A stretch of DNA of 64,000 nt from an uncultured Flavihumibacter sp. (GTDB lineage Bacteria > Bacteroidota > Bacteroidia > Chitinophagales > Chitinophagaceae). The notes beneath the pieces were generated by a model that saw only the letters and a list, made by a program, of their open reading frames with translations, was not told where the DNA came from and searched no databases. The stretch's first letter is position 1. Each line of letters starts with the position of its first letter. Both the position numbers and the translations under genes were made by a program. The stretch is from contig CABHOY010000091.1 in assembly GCA_902168105.1 (NCBI GenBank), forward strand, positions 1-64,000, read 5' to 3'. Shown piece by piece: positions 1 to 7,889 of the stretch.

Positions 1-38
1 TCTGCTTAGAGAAGATTGTTTTTATAGGAAAAAATAAA

Positions 39-60
39 GGCCGGTCCCATTAGACCAGCC
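39..60 (+). terminator. Hairpin, probable terminator of an upstream gene
   Basis: GGC-GGTC pairs with GACC-GCC around the loop CCATTA, with one C/A mismatch in the stem. A T-rich stretch follows at 68-78. It probably ends a plus-strand gene lying before the window. The stem is short and the T-tract is about 8 bases away. Confidence 0.4.
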
Positions 61-229
61 CTTAAAGTTCTTTTTTTAACTTTTTTTATCCCGGGGCTTG
101 TTTTTCAACATAGAATACACCCTCTTTCTTATAATGGTATAAATTATATTATGACCAAAAATATCCCGGACACAAATCCACCGACTTACCCGATAAATGA
201 ATAACCAGATCATATCGCTTTACAAAAGC

Positions 230-853
230 CTATTTAGGCAATGCTGTACTGATATCGATCTTCTTTTTCATTACCTTCTGAAGGTTCCTCGCAGAGTCCA
301 GATGAGTATACAATAAAGCCAAACTATTACTGGCGAAAGATTTCACCTCCGGATCTGTTGCATATTTTGCGGCTCGTCCATAATCCTTAATGTCTTTATT
401 ATAGTCATTCACCGTTATATCTATGTATGACCGGTCAAATTCAATACCCGTCTTCCTCATTAAATCCTCCTTTTGCTTCTGTTCTTTATTGGATACATCC
501 GCCGGAAGTATTACATTCTTTTTAGTGGCCAATTCCTTTAGTTTTTCCTCTGTTTCACCCAGATCCTTAACGATCATTGCGCCCAGGTCCTTTACCTTTT
601 GATTGCTGGATTTGTCAACAGCCATCTGGCCGAGCTGTTTCCCCAACATCTTGTCACTGGCTGTATTTACAAGAAAATCAGCATCGTCTTTTGACAATGG
701 AACAGTCAGCGAATCGCCGGGAGGAGCCTCTGTATCTATTCTTTTAGCATTTACTTCTTTTGCACTTTTGACACTGTCAGGAGCGCCGCTATTACAGCTG
801 AGAAGAAGGGAGAGAAGTATAAGACCCGAATACAATCTGAGCAATTTTTTCAT
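230..853 (-). CDS. DUF4142 family lipoprotein
   Basis: This 207-residue protein starts with a lipoprotein signal peptide whose lipobox is LLSC (Cys at about residue 20), so it is probably lipid-anchored in the cell envelope. Residues 55-200 are all-helical and match the DUF4142 ferritin-like pattern: DADFLVNTASDKMLGKQLGQMA, then the KVKDLGAMIVKDLGETEEKLKELA helix, and a final helix with YTHLDSARNLQKV. Some of these stretches are described by their positions here rather than quoted in full. Members are usually small secreted or periplasmic proteins of unknown role, sometimes linked to stress. The gene stands alone; about 290 bases separate it from the next, divergent gene. The family call is by pattern, and no function is claimed. 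Confidence 0.8.
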   Translation of the reverse strand: MKKLLRLYSGLILLSLLLSCNSGAPDSVKSAKEVNAKRIDTEAPPGDSLTVPLSKDDADFLVNTASDKMLGKQLGQMAVDKSSNQKVKDLGAMIVKDLGETEEKLKELATKKNVILPADVSNKEQKQKEDLMRKTGIEFDRSYIDITVNDYNKDIKDYGRAAKYATDPEVKSFASNSLALLYTHLDSARNLQKVMKKKIDISTALPK

Positions 854-998
854 GGTCTTTTTTTATAAAACGCGCAAACTCTATGCCACGGACACTACCA
901 TAATGGGGCCTACTACGCCAATTTTTTGTTCTAACACTGTATACATATACCAAATCCCGATATCTAAAAGAATAGCCGTATATAACCAGATTAGGGGA

Positions 999-1029
999 TT
1001 GTCATCCGCTGGCCGAAACACTACTTTTG
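999..1029 (+). promoter_or_regulatory. Bacteroidetes-type promoter
   Basis: TTG at 999-1001 is followed 20 bases later by TACTTTTG at 1022-1029. This fits the Bacteroidetes primary sigma consensus TTG-N19/20-TAnnTTTG. Transcription would start near 1036, leaving a leader of about 105 bases before the gene at 1141. A weak inverted repeat (CCATGCC 1075-1081 and GGCATGG 1106-1112) lies in that leader. Confidence 0.5.
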
Positions 1030-1140
1030 AAAACGACGCTGAACCATTATAAGACAATTAACCATTAAGAATGCCCATGCCTGTCTGTTCCCCCCGCACA
1101 TACCGGGCATGGTCATCGGATCTGCTAAAAAGAATATCAT

Positions 1141-2031
1141 ATGACATCGCAGGAAAAACAAGAAATCCTTGCCAGGCTGGCTGCTACCGAAGCCGCGTCG
1201 TTAATAGCACGAGAGATCGGTCATAGTTCTACCAGCGACGAAGCATTGGCCTGCTTCCGTATTATGGAAAAACTGAACGTACCTGCTGCACAGGTAACAG
1301 CAGTATACAGGAGTATGGTCACTCATCTGCAGAATGCAGACCTCGCTATTAATTTCAGACTTAAAGATTTCTTCTCTAAACCTGTTGAAGGCTCCAGGAT
1401 TCTCAATACCTGGGACAGAGACAAGGATTCCGACGATTACCTTACTACCAGGAACACGGTGGAGGAAAGACTGTTCAATTATTCAAACATTCGCCGCGGC
1501 TCTGGCCATAAGACGCCTCCAATTGGAACGACGACCAGGATGAGGCTCTTCGGCAGTAGAAACAATAATCCGTTCTTTAAGCCCGGTATACGGCCCAAAT
1601 ATGGGGCGCTTAACTTCGCCAACTTAGCTGATGGCCCTGCCCGGGGTTATGGGGAATCATTCTTTGTACTGAAAGACTATATAAAACATAATAGTACATT
1701 TTTCCCTGGAGATTCCTTCAAGGCTAATGATGCGGATAATTCTTCTGATATGGTGGCTAACTATTTTGACATGCACAGAATCATATTGTACATGGAAGAA
1801 AGAATGCTGCGGGCGCTTCACTCTGCCGCAACAGGTGCAGCAGTAACAGGACTGCCCCGTAATGATTATATCGAGGCTCAGTTGCACACCGACGTCGTAT
1901 TCAGCAGGGATATAAAAAGGATCTGCATCTCTAACTTCGACATCTCTGTATTGGGTAATGATACAAACCGCGTAAAGTCTTCACTGGAACAGTTTTCACA
2001 TACACATAACATCAGGTTAATATATCATTAA
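1141..2031 (+). CDS. DUF3626-like protein, possible ADP-ribosyltransferase-type fold
   Basis: This is a 296-residue protein without signal peptide or membrane segment. Residues 1-75 are helical. From about residue 145 a block reads RPKYGALNF (about 150-158), then GESFFVLKD, then STFFPGDSF. That arrangement resembles the signature of the DUF3626 family as I remember it. An enzymatic ADP-ribosyltransferase-like fold has seemed plausible for such proteins, but I cannot confirm it. The gene is monocistronic, with its own promoter at 999-1029 and a strong hairpin directly after the stop codon. No immunity-like gene is adjacent. The family call rests on a short motif. Confidence 0.5.
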   Translation: MTSQEKQEILARLAATEAASLIAREIGHSSTSDEALACFRIMEKLNVPAAQVTAVYRSMVTHLQNADLAINFRLKDFFSKPVEGSRILNTWDRDKDSDDYLTTRNTVEERLFNYSNIRRGSGHKTPPIGTTTRMRLFGSRNNNPFFKPGIRPKYGALNFANLADGPARGYGESFFVLKDYIKHNSTFFPGDSFKANDADNSSDMVANYFDMHRIILYMEERMLRALHSAATGAAVTGLPRNDYIEAQLHTDVVFSRDIKRICISNFDISVLGNDTNRVKSSLEQFSHTHNIRLIYH

Positions 2032-2036
2032 TATGA

Positions 2037-2070
2037 TCAATGGTCTGCTGAATAACCTGCAGACCATTGA
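2037..2070. terminator. Bidirectional terminator between convergent genes
   Basis: A perfect 12-bp stem, TCAATGGTCTGC (2037-2048) with GCAGACCATTGA (2059-2070), encloses a 10-base loop. It lies 5 bases after one gene's stop and 4 bases before the opposing gene's stop, so it can serve both transcripts. Confidence 0.75.
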
Positions 2071-2074
2071 CCTG

Positions 2075-2923
2075 TTATGCACCCTGTGTACTGCAACCTG
2101 CATCCCCGGGATAATATTTTCTGATCACCTTCGACATATGACTGGCATCTGTAAAGCCTAGTTCATAAGCTATCTCTTTCGCGCTCTGATCCGAATTCTC
2201 CAAACGGCTCTGTGCAACGTTCACCCGGGATTTAAGAATGTATTCCTTCAGGCTCTCCCCTGTCTTCTTCTTGAAATATTCACTCACATAGGTTGTAGAC
2301 AAGTGAAACTCATTGGCAATCGACTCGACCCTTAGTTTATCATTATTGAACAAATTGAAGTGGATATATTGCAGCATATCACTCACCTGTTTATCTGCTA
2401 CCGGATGTTCATTTTTGAAGGTCTGCTCAAAATTACGCCGCAGTATATTAAGCAGTGCAAACATATGACCCCGGATGATAGAATCTGACTGCTCCCGCTT
2501 ATTCGTATACTCATCATAAATACCTTTTATGAGATGTACGAGCATATTTTTGTCGGAAGGACTATGTATGATATCTCCCGGCTGCCTGTTATAGCTGCTC
2601 AGTATATAGTGCAGGTTCTGAAACCATTCCGTATAGTCCATCATCTGCATGCTGTCCTTTCTGAAGAACAGACCATTGAACCGTATAAAAATGAATGTCG
2701 TGGGCTCCGCTATCTCAAATGAGTGACAGTCATAAGGCGGCAATAAGTAAATATTGTCCTGCTGATAAGGGATCAGGCTATGATTGATACATTGCCTGCC
2801 ACTGCCGGACTCAATATAAACCAGCTCAAAAAAATTGTGCTTATGTGGCCGTTGGGTCCACTCCTGCAACTCTTCCCGGCTAATGAAAAATGGCTGAACC
2901 GAATTCTCTACCTGCATTGGCAA
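2075..2923 (-). CDS. AraC family transcriptional regulator
   Basis: This 282-residue regulator has an N-terminal cupin-type sensing domain (about residues 15-110, with HKHNFFELVYIESGSGRQ) and a C-terminal AraC double helix-turn-helix (about 180-275). The latter contains VESIANEFHLSTTYVSEYFKKKTG and the second-helix region ending SAKEIAYELGFTDASHMSKVIRKYY. It is expected to bind DNA directly next to promoters in response to a small ligand. The MDR oxidoreductase gene lies 88 bases upstream in the same direction and may be a target or operon partner, but no operator is evident. The last residues (AGCSTQGA) follow the HTH closely, as is normal. Confidence 0.88.
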   Translation of the reverse strand: MPMQVENSVQPFFISREELQEWTQRPHKHNFFELVYIESGSGRQCINHSLIPYQQDNIYLLPPYDCHSFEIAEPTTFIFIRFNGLFFRKDSMQMMDYTEWFQNLHYILSSYNRQPGDIIHSPSDKNMLVHLIKGIYDEYTNKREQSDSIIRGHMFALLNILRRNFEQTFKNEHPVADKQVSDMLQYIHFNLFNNDKLRVESIANEFHLSTTYVSEYFKKKTGESLKEYILKSRVNVAQSRLENSDQSAKEIAYELGFTDASHMSKVIRKYYPGDAGCSTQGA

Positions 2924-3011
2924 TTCCTGAATTATGTTAAAGACCTTCGGATACCAGATCCTGAATCAGCGATCAAATTAATACAAAAACGGCTATTAAT
3001 TAACCCGTTCC

Positions 3012-3953
3012 TTAAGGAAGGGTCAATACAATACGTCCCCTGGTACTACCCGTCTCCTGCTGCTGGTGTGCAAGGTCCATCTGGGAGAAATCAAAATGAT
3101 TGACATACGGCCTGATAACCCCTCTTTCAAGCAAGTCTGCCAGCGCTGCCATATCAGTCCCATTTGATTGGACGAGGAAGAAAAAGGCGTTAACACCACT
3201 TTCTTTCGCCCCTTCAACAACCTCCGCCGGGATGCCGGTCGGAATACTAATGATCTTACCTCCCGGTTTCACGACTCCGATAGACCGTCTCACAATGTCT
3301 CCTCCCACTCCGTCAAATACCAGGTCGACGTCTTTTACCACTTCCTCAAATAACTGGTTCTTGTAGTCAACATGTTCATCCGCGCCCAGTTCCATCACAA
3401 AGTCCTTATTAGCGGCAGAAGAGGTTCCTATTACATGTGCTCCTATATGTTTCGCCAGCTGCACCACAAAATGACCCACCCCTCCTGCTGCAGCGTGTAC
3501 CAGTACCCGCTGACCTTTTTGCAAAGCCGCCTGTTGAAATAAAGCCTGGTAGGCAGTCAATGCAGCCAATGTTGTTGCAGCCGCCTGCTGATGTGTAACG
3601 TTACCAGGCTTCTTCGCCAGATGCGATGCAGGTGCTGCTACATACTCAGCATACGCCTTGCCATGACCAGGGAAGTTAACCATTCCGAACACCTCATCTC
3701 CTATTGAAAACTCTTTCACATCGCTACCCGTCGCCGTCACAACACCAGAAATATCCCAGCCTAATATGATCGGCATCTCATTTTTGATGCGGCCCGCAAC
3801 TCCCTTTCCTGCTCTTGTTTTTACATCCACCGGATTAATGGCGACCGCATGCACCTTTACCAGTACTTCGTTCTCCTTTATTGCCGGTTCCGGCAGCTCG
3901 GTATATTGTAGTTTGTCTGTTCCTCCGAATTCGTTGATGATAATCGCTTTCAT
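3012..3953 (-). CDS. NADP-dependent MDR-family oxidoreductase (quinone oxidoreductase-like)
   Basis: This zinc-independent medium-chain dehydrogenase/reductase has 313 residues when started at MKAIIINEFGG. The in-frame Met eight codons further upstream is less like the family. The GroES-like N-terminal half carries NEVLVKVHAVAINPVDVKTR and the stretch PIILGWDISGVVTATG. The Rossmann half has VLVHAAAGGVGHFVVQLAKHIG and IGTSSAANKDF. Zinc-binding Cys residues are absent, as in quinone reductases. Members reduce quinones or alpha,beta-unsaturated carbonyls with NADPH in the cytosol. The AraC regulator lies downstream in the same direction and could share the transcript. Confidence 0.88.
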   Translation of the reverse strand: MKAIIINEFGGTDKLQYTELPEPAIKENEVLVKVHAVAINPVDVKTRAGKGVAGRIKNEMPIILGWDISGVVTATGSDVKEFSIGDEVFGMVNFPGHGKAYAEYVAAPASHLAKKPGNVTHQQAAATTLAALTAYQALFQQAALQKGQRVLVHAAAGGVGHFVVQLAKHIGAHVIGTSSAANKDFVMELGADEHVDYKNQLFEEVVKDVDLVFDGVGGDIVRRSIGVVKPGGKIISIPTGIPAEVVEGAKESGVNAFFFLVQSNGTDMAALADLLERGVIRPYVNHFDFSQMDLAHQQQETGSTRGRIVLTLP

Positions 3954-3982
3954 ATGATTCAATTTTATGAATGTCAATATTG

Positions 3983-5122
3983 TCAGATCTTCAGTTTGTA
4001 TATGTGATAAGGGTATTTTGTGAGGTTCCGGTTATTGTTAAACCAGGGCATTTGCTGTATCTGGGAAGTGGATATGTATAAATAACCATCATCCGAAATA
4101 CTATAGCTGTCGGGCCATATCAACCTGGTGGTATCTGTTACTAACGTCTGCATCTTAAGGTCCGGTGTAATTTTTACAATACTGTAACGTTCCAGATCTC
4201 CCAGGTAAAGGTTACCGGCTTTGTCAAACTCCATACCATCCGTTGTAATAAAATGCCCCAGGTCCTGCACGCTGTCTGCTATTACCTTTTCAGCTGTTTT
4301 AAAGTCCCGCAGCAAACGGGTGCTGATACGGTACAGCTTATCGTCTGTTAACGGTTTATAGCATAGCCATGCCTTGTCGGGCGACAATGCGATCCCGTCG
4401 GAATTCACTTTTACCGCACTGCCTTCAGCATTTGCCAGCTCTTTTCCGTTCTGGGTAAAGTGATAGGCAGTGTCTGACAGAACAGAGGGTGTGCCGTGCA
4501 ACACCATGCGGGAGTTCCCCGTATTAATATTCACAACAACGATACCACCATTGCTGGAACTGGTCATATATGCGTAACCAGTGGTATTGTCAATGCGGAT
4601 ATCATTGATATAGCTATCTTCTCCTGCTACTGCTTCCTGGAAACGGTAAATGCGCACGATCCTATTGGTTGCCAGGTCTATCTTTATCAACTTATTGCTG
4701 CTGCGATATACTTTACCGAGACCTATACCAGCGGCATCTACCACCCAGAGGAAACCTTTATCGTCGGCTACTACCGCCTGCACGCAAACGAATTTATTCT
4801 GTCCATCCTCTCCCTTTTTAAAGCTGTTCCATGTCTCATCAGGGTAAGGAACGGGCTTACCATTTTTAACTTCTACGACAGAATATGAATGTTTATCCAG
4901 CCAATAAGGATAATTGGCGAATACTCTGCCATCTGCTGTTACTGCCACCCCTGTAAGCTGGTAAGCGCTATCAGCAAACACCTCTTCAAGCCTTGAAGAA
5001 TCTGCCCTGGCAACTTGCACTGTTGTATCGTTGTTGGAGGCTTTCTCCTGCTTGTTATTGTTCACACAGGCTGCGAAGAAAAGGCTCACAGCAATTAGTA
5101 TTGTAACCGACTGTTTACGCAT
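3983..5122 (-). CDS. Yellow / major royal jelly-type beta-propeller lipoprotein
   Basis: Started at MRKQSVTILIAVSLFFAAC, this is a 379-residue lipoprotein with its lipobox Cys at about residue 19. A start 14 codons upstream would bury the signal. The mature part resembles MRJP/Yellow six-bladed propellers: FANYPYWLDKHSYSVVEV, PYPDETWNSF, FVCVQAVVADDKGFLWVVDAG-type, YINDIRID, and the block around DGIALSPDKAWLCYKPL. Bacterial members are annotated as L-dopachrome tautomerase-like, but activity is unproven. It ends 29 bases before the MDR oxidoreductase start and may be the first gene of that transcript. Confidence 0.75.
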   Translation of the reverse strand: MRKQSVTILIAVSLFFAACVNNNKQEKASNNDTTVQVARADSSRLEEVFADSAYQLTGVAVTADGRVFANYPYWLDKHSYSVVEVKNGKPVPYPDETWNSFKKGEDGQNKFVCVQAVVADDKGFLWVVDAAGIGLGKVYRSSNKLIKIDLATNRIVRIYRFQEAVAGEDSYINDIRIDNTTGYAYMTSSSNGGIVVVNINTGNSRMVLHGTPSVLSDTAYHFTQNGKELANAEGSAVKVNSDGIALSPDKAWLCYKPLTDDKLYRISTRLLRDFKTAEKVIADSVQDLGHFITTDGMEFDKAGNLYLGDLERYSIVKITPDLKMQTLVTDTTRLIWPDSYSISDDGYLYISTSQIQQMPWFNNNRNLTKYPYHIYKLKI

Positions 5123-5483
5123 AAATATGTTTTTTGTGAGTGGCGATGACTGATCATTCAACATTCAACCCGCCATCTGGTTGCATTGACAAGTCAAAAT
5201 TCCAATAATTTATCCCAGGGGAAGAGTATTTATATGGGGAAGACATGTAAATTTCAAGGTTGGGGGGAAAGACAGGGGACACATACATTATCACAATAAT
5301 TCATACATTTACCATCCCTGCTAGCATTATAAACTTTTAGTAGCTAATTCTTTTATCAATGTATGATTTGATTAAATATGGCAATGAGGCCTTTATACTA
5401 TTTTTGTTTCCGCTGGTCGGACTTGCTGTTGAAAGCAGATTGTCTTTCAAAATTGCTTTTTGGACAAGAGTAAATGACCGGGG
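5123..5483. other. Intergenic stretch upstream of the Yellow-type gene
   Basis: About 360 bases separate the Yellow-type gene start from the YdcF-like gene's stop. They hold the minus-strand upstream region of the former, with no clear TAnnTTTG box, and one small plus-strand reading frame, listed separately. I see no repeat or RNA structure here. Confidence 0.5.
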
Positions 5484-5487
5484 TTAA
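5359..5487 (+). CDS. Possible 42-residue membrane peptide
   Basis: A plus-strand frame begins MYDLIKYGNEAFILFLFPLV and ends ...KIAFWTRVNDRG. A hydrophobic run (AFILFLFPLVGLAV, residues 11-24) could span the membrane. The stop codon overlaps the last bases of the convergent YdcF-like gene. No homology or ribosome-binding site supports it, and an AT-rich region can give such a frame by chance. Confidence 0.2.
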   Translation: MYDLIKYGNEAFILFLFPLVGLAVESRLSFKIAFWTRVNDRG

Positions 5488-6134
5488 TTGATACGCTTAT
5501 TATATCCCAGCGCTATAAGCTCATTACAGGCATCCCAGACATCCTCCGGAATATCCTGGGGTATTTGAAATCCTTTACTGCTATATGTCCTTATTCTGTA
5601 TAAGTCTCCCACCAGTGTACTGAGAAAGGTTTCGTAGGAAATATCTACACTGGAGAAATAATCGGTCATTGATATTTGCGGAGAGGTGACCGAGATGGGT
5701 ACTTCCTTATGATAATTCCTGAAAGTGGCATACGTACGCCGTTCCATATACGGCTTGTGCACCAGTATAAAACTTGATGGCTTTATATTATGCGCTTTCA
5801 GCAACTGCATGCTGAACACGACGTTCTCGCCTGTGTTGGTCGATTTATTCTCTATCAGGATGGCAGACTCCGGCACGCCTCTTTTGATCGCTATTTCCGC
5901 AAATGTTTCCGCTTCGCTCACACGCCAGAGGTCTTGCGTCAGGTATCCGAAACCACCCGAGAATACGATCAGGGGCGTTAGTCCTTCCAGGTAGATATCC
6001 GCAGCCCTTTCGGCTACACTTACATCATGACTGCCTAATACGAGCATACAGTCCGCTTCCTTTACCTCGTCATTCAGACAGAGGTAGTTCCATATTTTCT
6101 GGGCCAGTTGAAAAGTCCTGTCTTCTGATTGCAT
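5484..6134 (-). CDS. YdcF-like (DUF218) protein
   Basis: This 216-residue protein matches the YdcF/ElyC/SanA family. A buried strand ADCMLVLGSHDVSVAERAADIYLEG is followed by PLIVFSGGFGYLTQ, then VPESAILIENKSTNTGENVVFS and SFILVHKPYMERRTYATF. E. coli YdcF binds S-adenosylmethionine, while SanA and ElyC act in the envelope. No signal peptide or membrane segment is seen here, so it is closer to cytosolic YdcF. It begins 39 bases after the last T6SS-operon gene in the same direction and may be co-transcribed with it, but nothing ties it to secretion. Confidence 0.8.
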   Translation of the reverse strand: MQSEDRTFQLAQKIWNYLCLNDEVKEADCMLVLGSHDVSVAERAADIYLEGLTPLIVFSGGFGYLTQDLWRVSEAETFAEIAIKRGVPESAILIENKSTNTGENVVFSMQLLKAHNIKPSSFILVHKPYMERRTYATFRNYHKEVPISVTSPQISMTDYFSSVDISYETFLSTLVGDLYRIRTYSSKGFQIPQDIPEDVWDACNELIALGYNKRIN

Positions 6135-6173
6135 AATGTAATAATAGCAATTCTACTATTAATATCCAACCGC

Positions 6174-6695
6174 TCAATGTCTGAACAAACCCAGGCTTAG
6201 CTTATCGCCCGCAGAACGGTTCACTCTCAGGCAGGCGTCCAGCTGCGCTTTCATACTCTCTAGCTGAAACCGGGTGCTGAACAGGGAATCCTGTATACCT
6301 GCCATTTGTGACACATCGTCCGCCATCTTCTGGTAGAGCTGAAAACTCGGCGTGTGCAATTGCTCTTGTTTCAGCATTTCATTCACTTTGAAAACGGCGT
6401 CCTGCACATTCTGCAGCATGATTGCCTGGTTATCCATTTCTTCGGGATTGATCTGTGTAAAACGCGACAGGTCATTCAGCCGGGATACGATCACGTCAAA
6501 CTGCGTATTGATATCCTTTCTTTTTACAAGCAATCGGTCAGCAAGATCAGCACGTTGCTGCAACAATTGCCGTTCATACCTTTGCGTGCCGAAAAAGAGG
6601 GACAGGCACATGATAGAAAAGGCTGCCAGCGCAATGAAGCTCCCGCCAAAAACGATATATGATCTTTTTAATTCTTTTTCGTTTACAGGTTTCAT
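6174..6695 (-). CDS. TssO-like T6SS membrane protein (distal copy)
   Basis: This 173-residue protein has one N-terminal membrane helix (SYIVFGGSFIALAAFSIMCL, about residues 12-31) and then a long coiled-coil region (about 40-165) including IVSRLNDLSRFTQINPEEMD and DSLFSTRFQLESMKAQLDACL. The layout and the C-terminal DSLF...L...C segment mirror the TssO at the other end of the operon (24139-24639). TssO belongs to the envelope-spanning complex that replaces TssJLM in Bacteroidota. It begins 18 bases after the PAAR-Hint stop. It could be a second TssO or a diverged partner of it; direct homology is not proven. Confidence 0.6.
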   Translation of the reverse strand: MKPVNEKELKRSYIVFGGSFIALAAFSIMCLSLFFGTQRYERQLLQQRADLADRLLVKRKDINTQFDVIVSRLNDLSRFTQINPEEMDNQAIMLQNVQDAVFKVNEMLKQEQLHTPSFQLYQKMADDVSQMAGIQDSLFSTRFQLESMKAQLDACLRVNRSAGDKLSLGLFRH

Positions 6696-6713
6696 GTCAA
6701 TTAGATTAAATTA

Positions 6714-7889
6714 TCAGAGATCAGCAGTGTAGGATGCATTGTGTACCAGAATACCATCCGTAGTAACAAAGTAGTTTTCATTGTCCCACACAGAGAAGTT
6801 ATAAACAACGGCACTTCGTGTGATCAGGCCGATCTCCTTTATTACTTCCCGGCCACCGGTTATGTTTTCAAGCTCCTCCCACTGCTGCAGGTCTTTGGCC
6901 TCCCGCCAATGCCCTTCTACCATAAAGCGATGGTCGGGTGTTACTTCAAATATTGTCCCGTTATCCAGCTCAATTACCATCATGGTCAGCGTGGTACGCC
7001 TGTGCAGCTCTTTAATAGGCTTCAGCTGCCGTTCTCCGCTTGCTTCATCAACGGTCCATAATAGCATGTCTTTTGTGACCGTTTCAATAGGCAAGGCTCC
7101 ATTATTGGTATGTACAGTGGTACCGGCCGGGAAACAGGTAAGCGTGGCCCCTTTGGCCGCAAAAATAGCAAGGGTCATTTCTGTACCGCTGGCCTGCAGC
7201 TTTTTGTTGTTCTGCTTTTCAGGACTGTTCCAGGTCTCATCTGCCGGACCGGAGAAGACGGATGAGCCGTTCACACTGCGACTCATGACGCTCATATTAC
7301 CATACAAAGAAGAAGGATCAAACATCACGGGTGCGCCCTTCCTGCCACTGCTCATCGTACCCAGTCCACGCCCCGCCAGCATGTTGAAGGCAAAACCAGC
7401 GATATTTCCGAGGTTATTGTAACTGGTAGATGTCATCGCCTGCCAGAAGGTTTCTTTGGCTTCGATAATAGCAGCTTCCGGCGGACAAAACATCGTGCTT
7501 TCTCCTACCACAAGCGCGGGCTTACCGCCTATGAGGAGATTGGGAGACGCTCCCACCCACATTCTTGCCACGGCGCTTAAGTTACATTTGGCCAGACCCA
7601 CACCACTCGCAAACAGCAGCAGACCAGGAGATATTCCAAGGCGGGGTAAACCTACTCCGGGAGATGCCATTACCGCCACAGCTTTCGACTGTAATTCGGA
7701 CACTGGTGGTGCGGCAACTGCCATGTTACCCATACACATAAAGGCATTGCCGATCATTGTATCTGCCACAGTCGCCGCCAGATGTCCGCTGAAAGAGACC
7801 TGCTGCTGGCTGGTCACTTTCATCTGCTTGAACATGGCCCCTTTGGGACATACGAGGTAATGCTTTTCTGTTAACCACTGTTGTTCCAT
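6714..7889 (-). CDS. PAAR-like (DUF4280) protein with C-terminal Hint domain and no toxin
   Basis: This 391-residue spike-tip protein begins with a PAAR-like DUF4280 domain (about 1-165; KHYLVCPKGAMF, NAFMCMGNMAVAAPPV, ASPNLLIGGKPALVVGEST). PAAR proteins cap VgrG and carry effectors. After a linker comes a Hint/pretoxin domain: CFPAGTTV from Cys252, LDNGTIFEVTPDHRFMV, and the end motif GILVHN (Asn384). Ala385 replaces the usual C/S/T. Hint domains normally release a C-terminal toxin by self-cleavage, yet only ASYTADL follows before the stop, so no toxin remains. The start overlaps the previous gene's stop by one base (TAATG), which implies translational coupling. Confidence 0.85.
   Translation of the reverse strand: MEQQWLTEKHYLVCPKGAMFKQMKVTSQQQVSFSGHLAATVADTMIGNAFMCMGNMAVAAPPVSELQSKAVAVMASPGVGLPRLGISPGLLLFASGVGLAKCNLSAVARMWVGASPNLLIGGKPALVVGESTMFCPPEAAIIEAKETFWQAMTSTSYNNLGNIAGFAFNMLAGRGLGTMSSGRKGAPVMFDPSSLYGNMSVMSRSVNGSSVFSGPADETWNSPEKQNNKKLQASGTEMTLAIFAAKGATLTCFPAGTTVHTNNGALPIETVTKDMLLWTVDEASGERQLKPIKELHRRTTLTMMVIELDNGTIFEVTPDHRFMVEGHWREAKDLQQWEELENITGGREVIKEIGLITRSAVVYNFSVWDNENYFVTTDGILVHNASYTADL

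Noticed and set aside
603..1052. 149-codon plus-strand frame near the DUF4142 gene
   Set aside because: Most of it is the reverse strand of a clear lipoprotein gene with a lipobox and domain.
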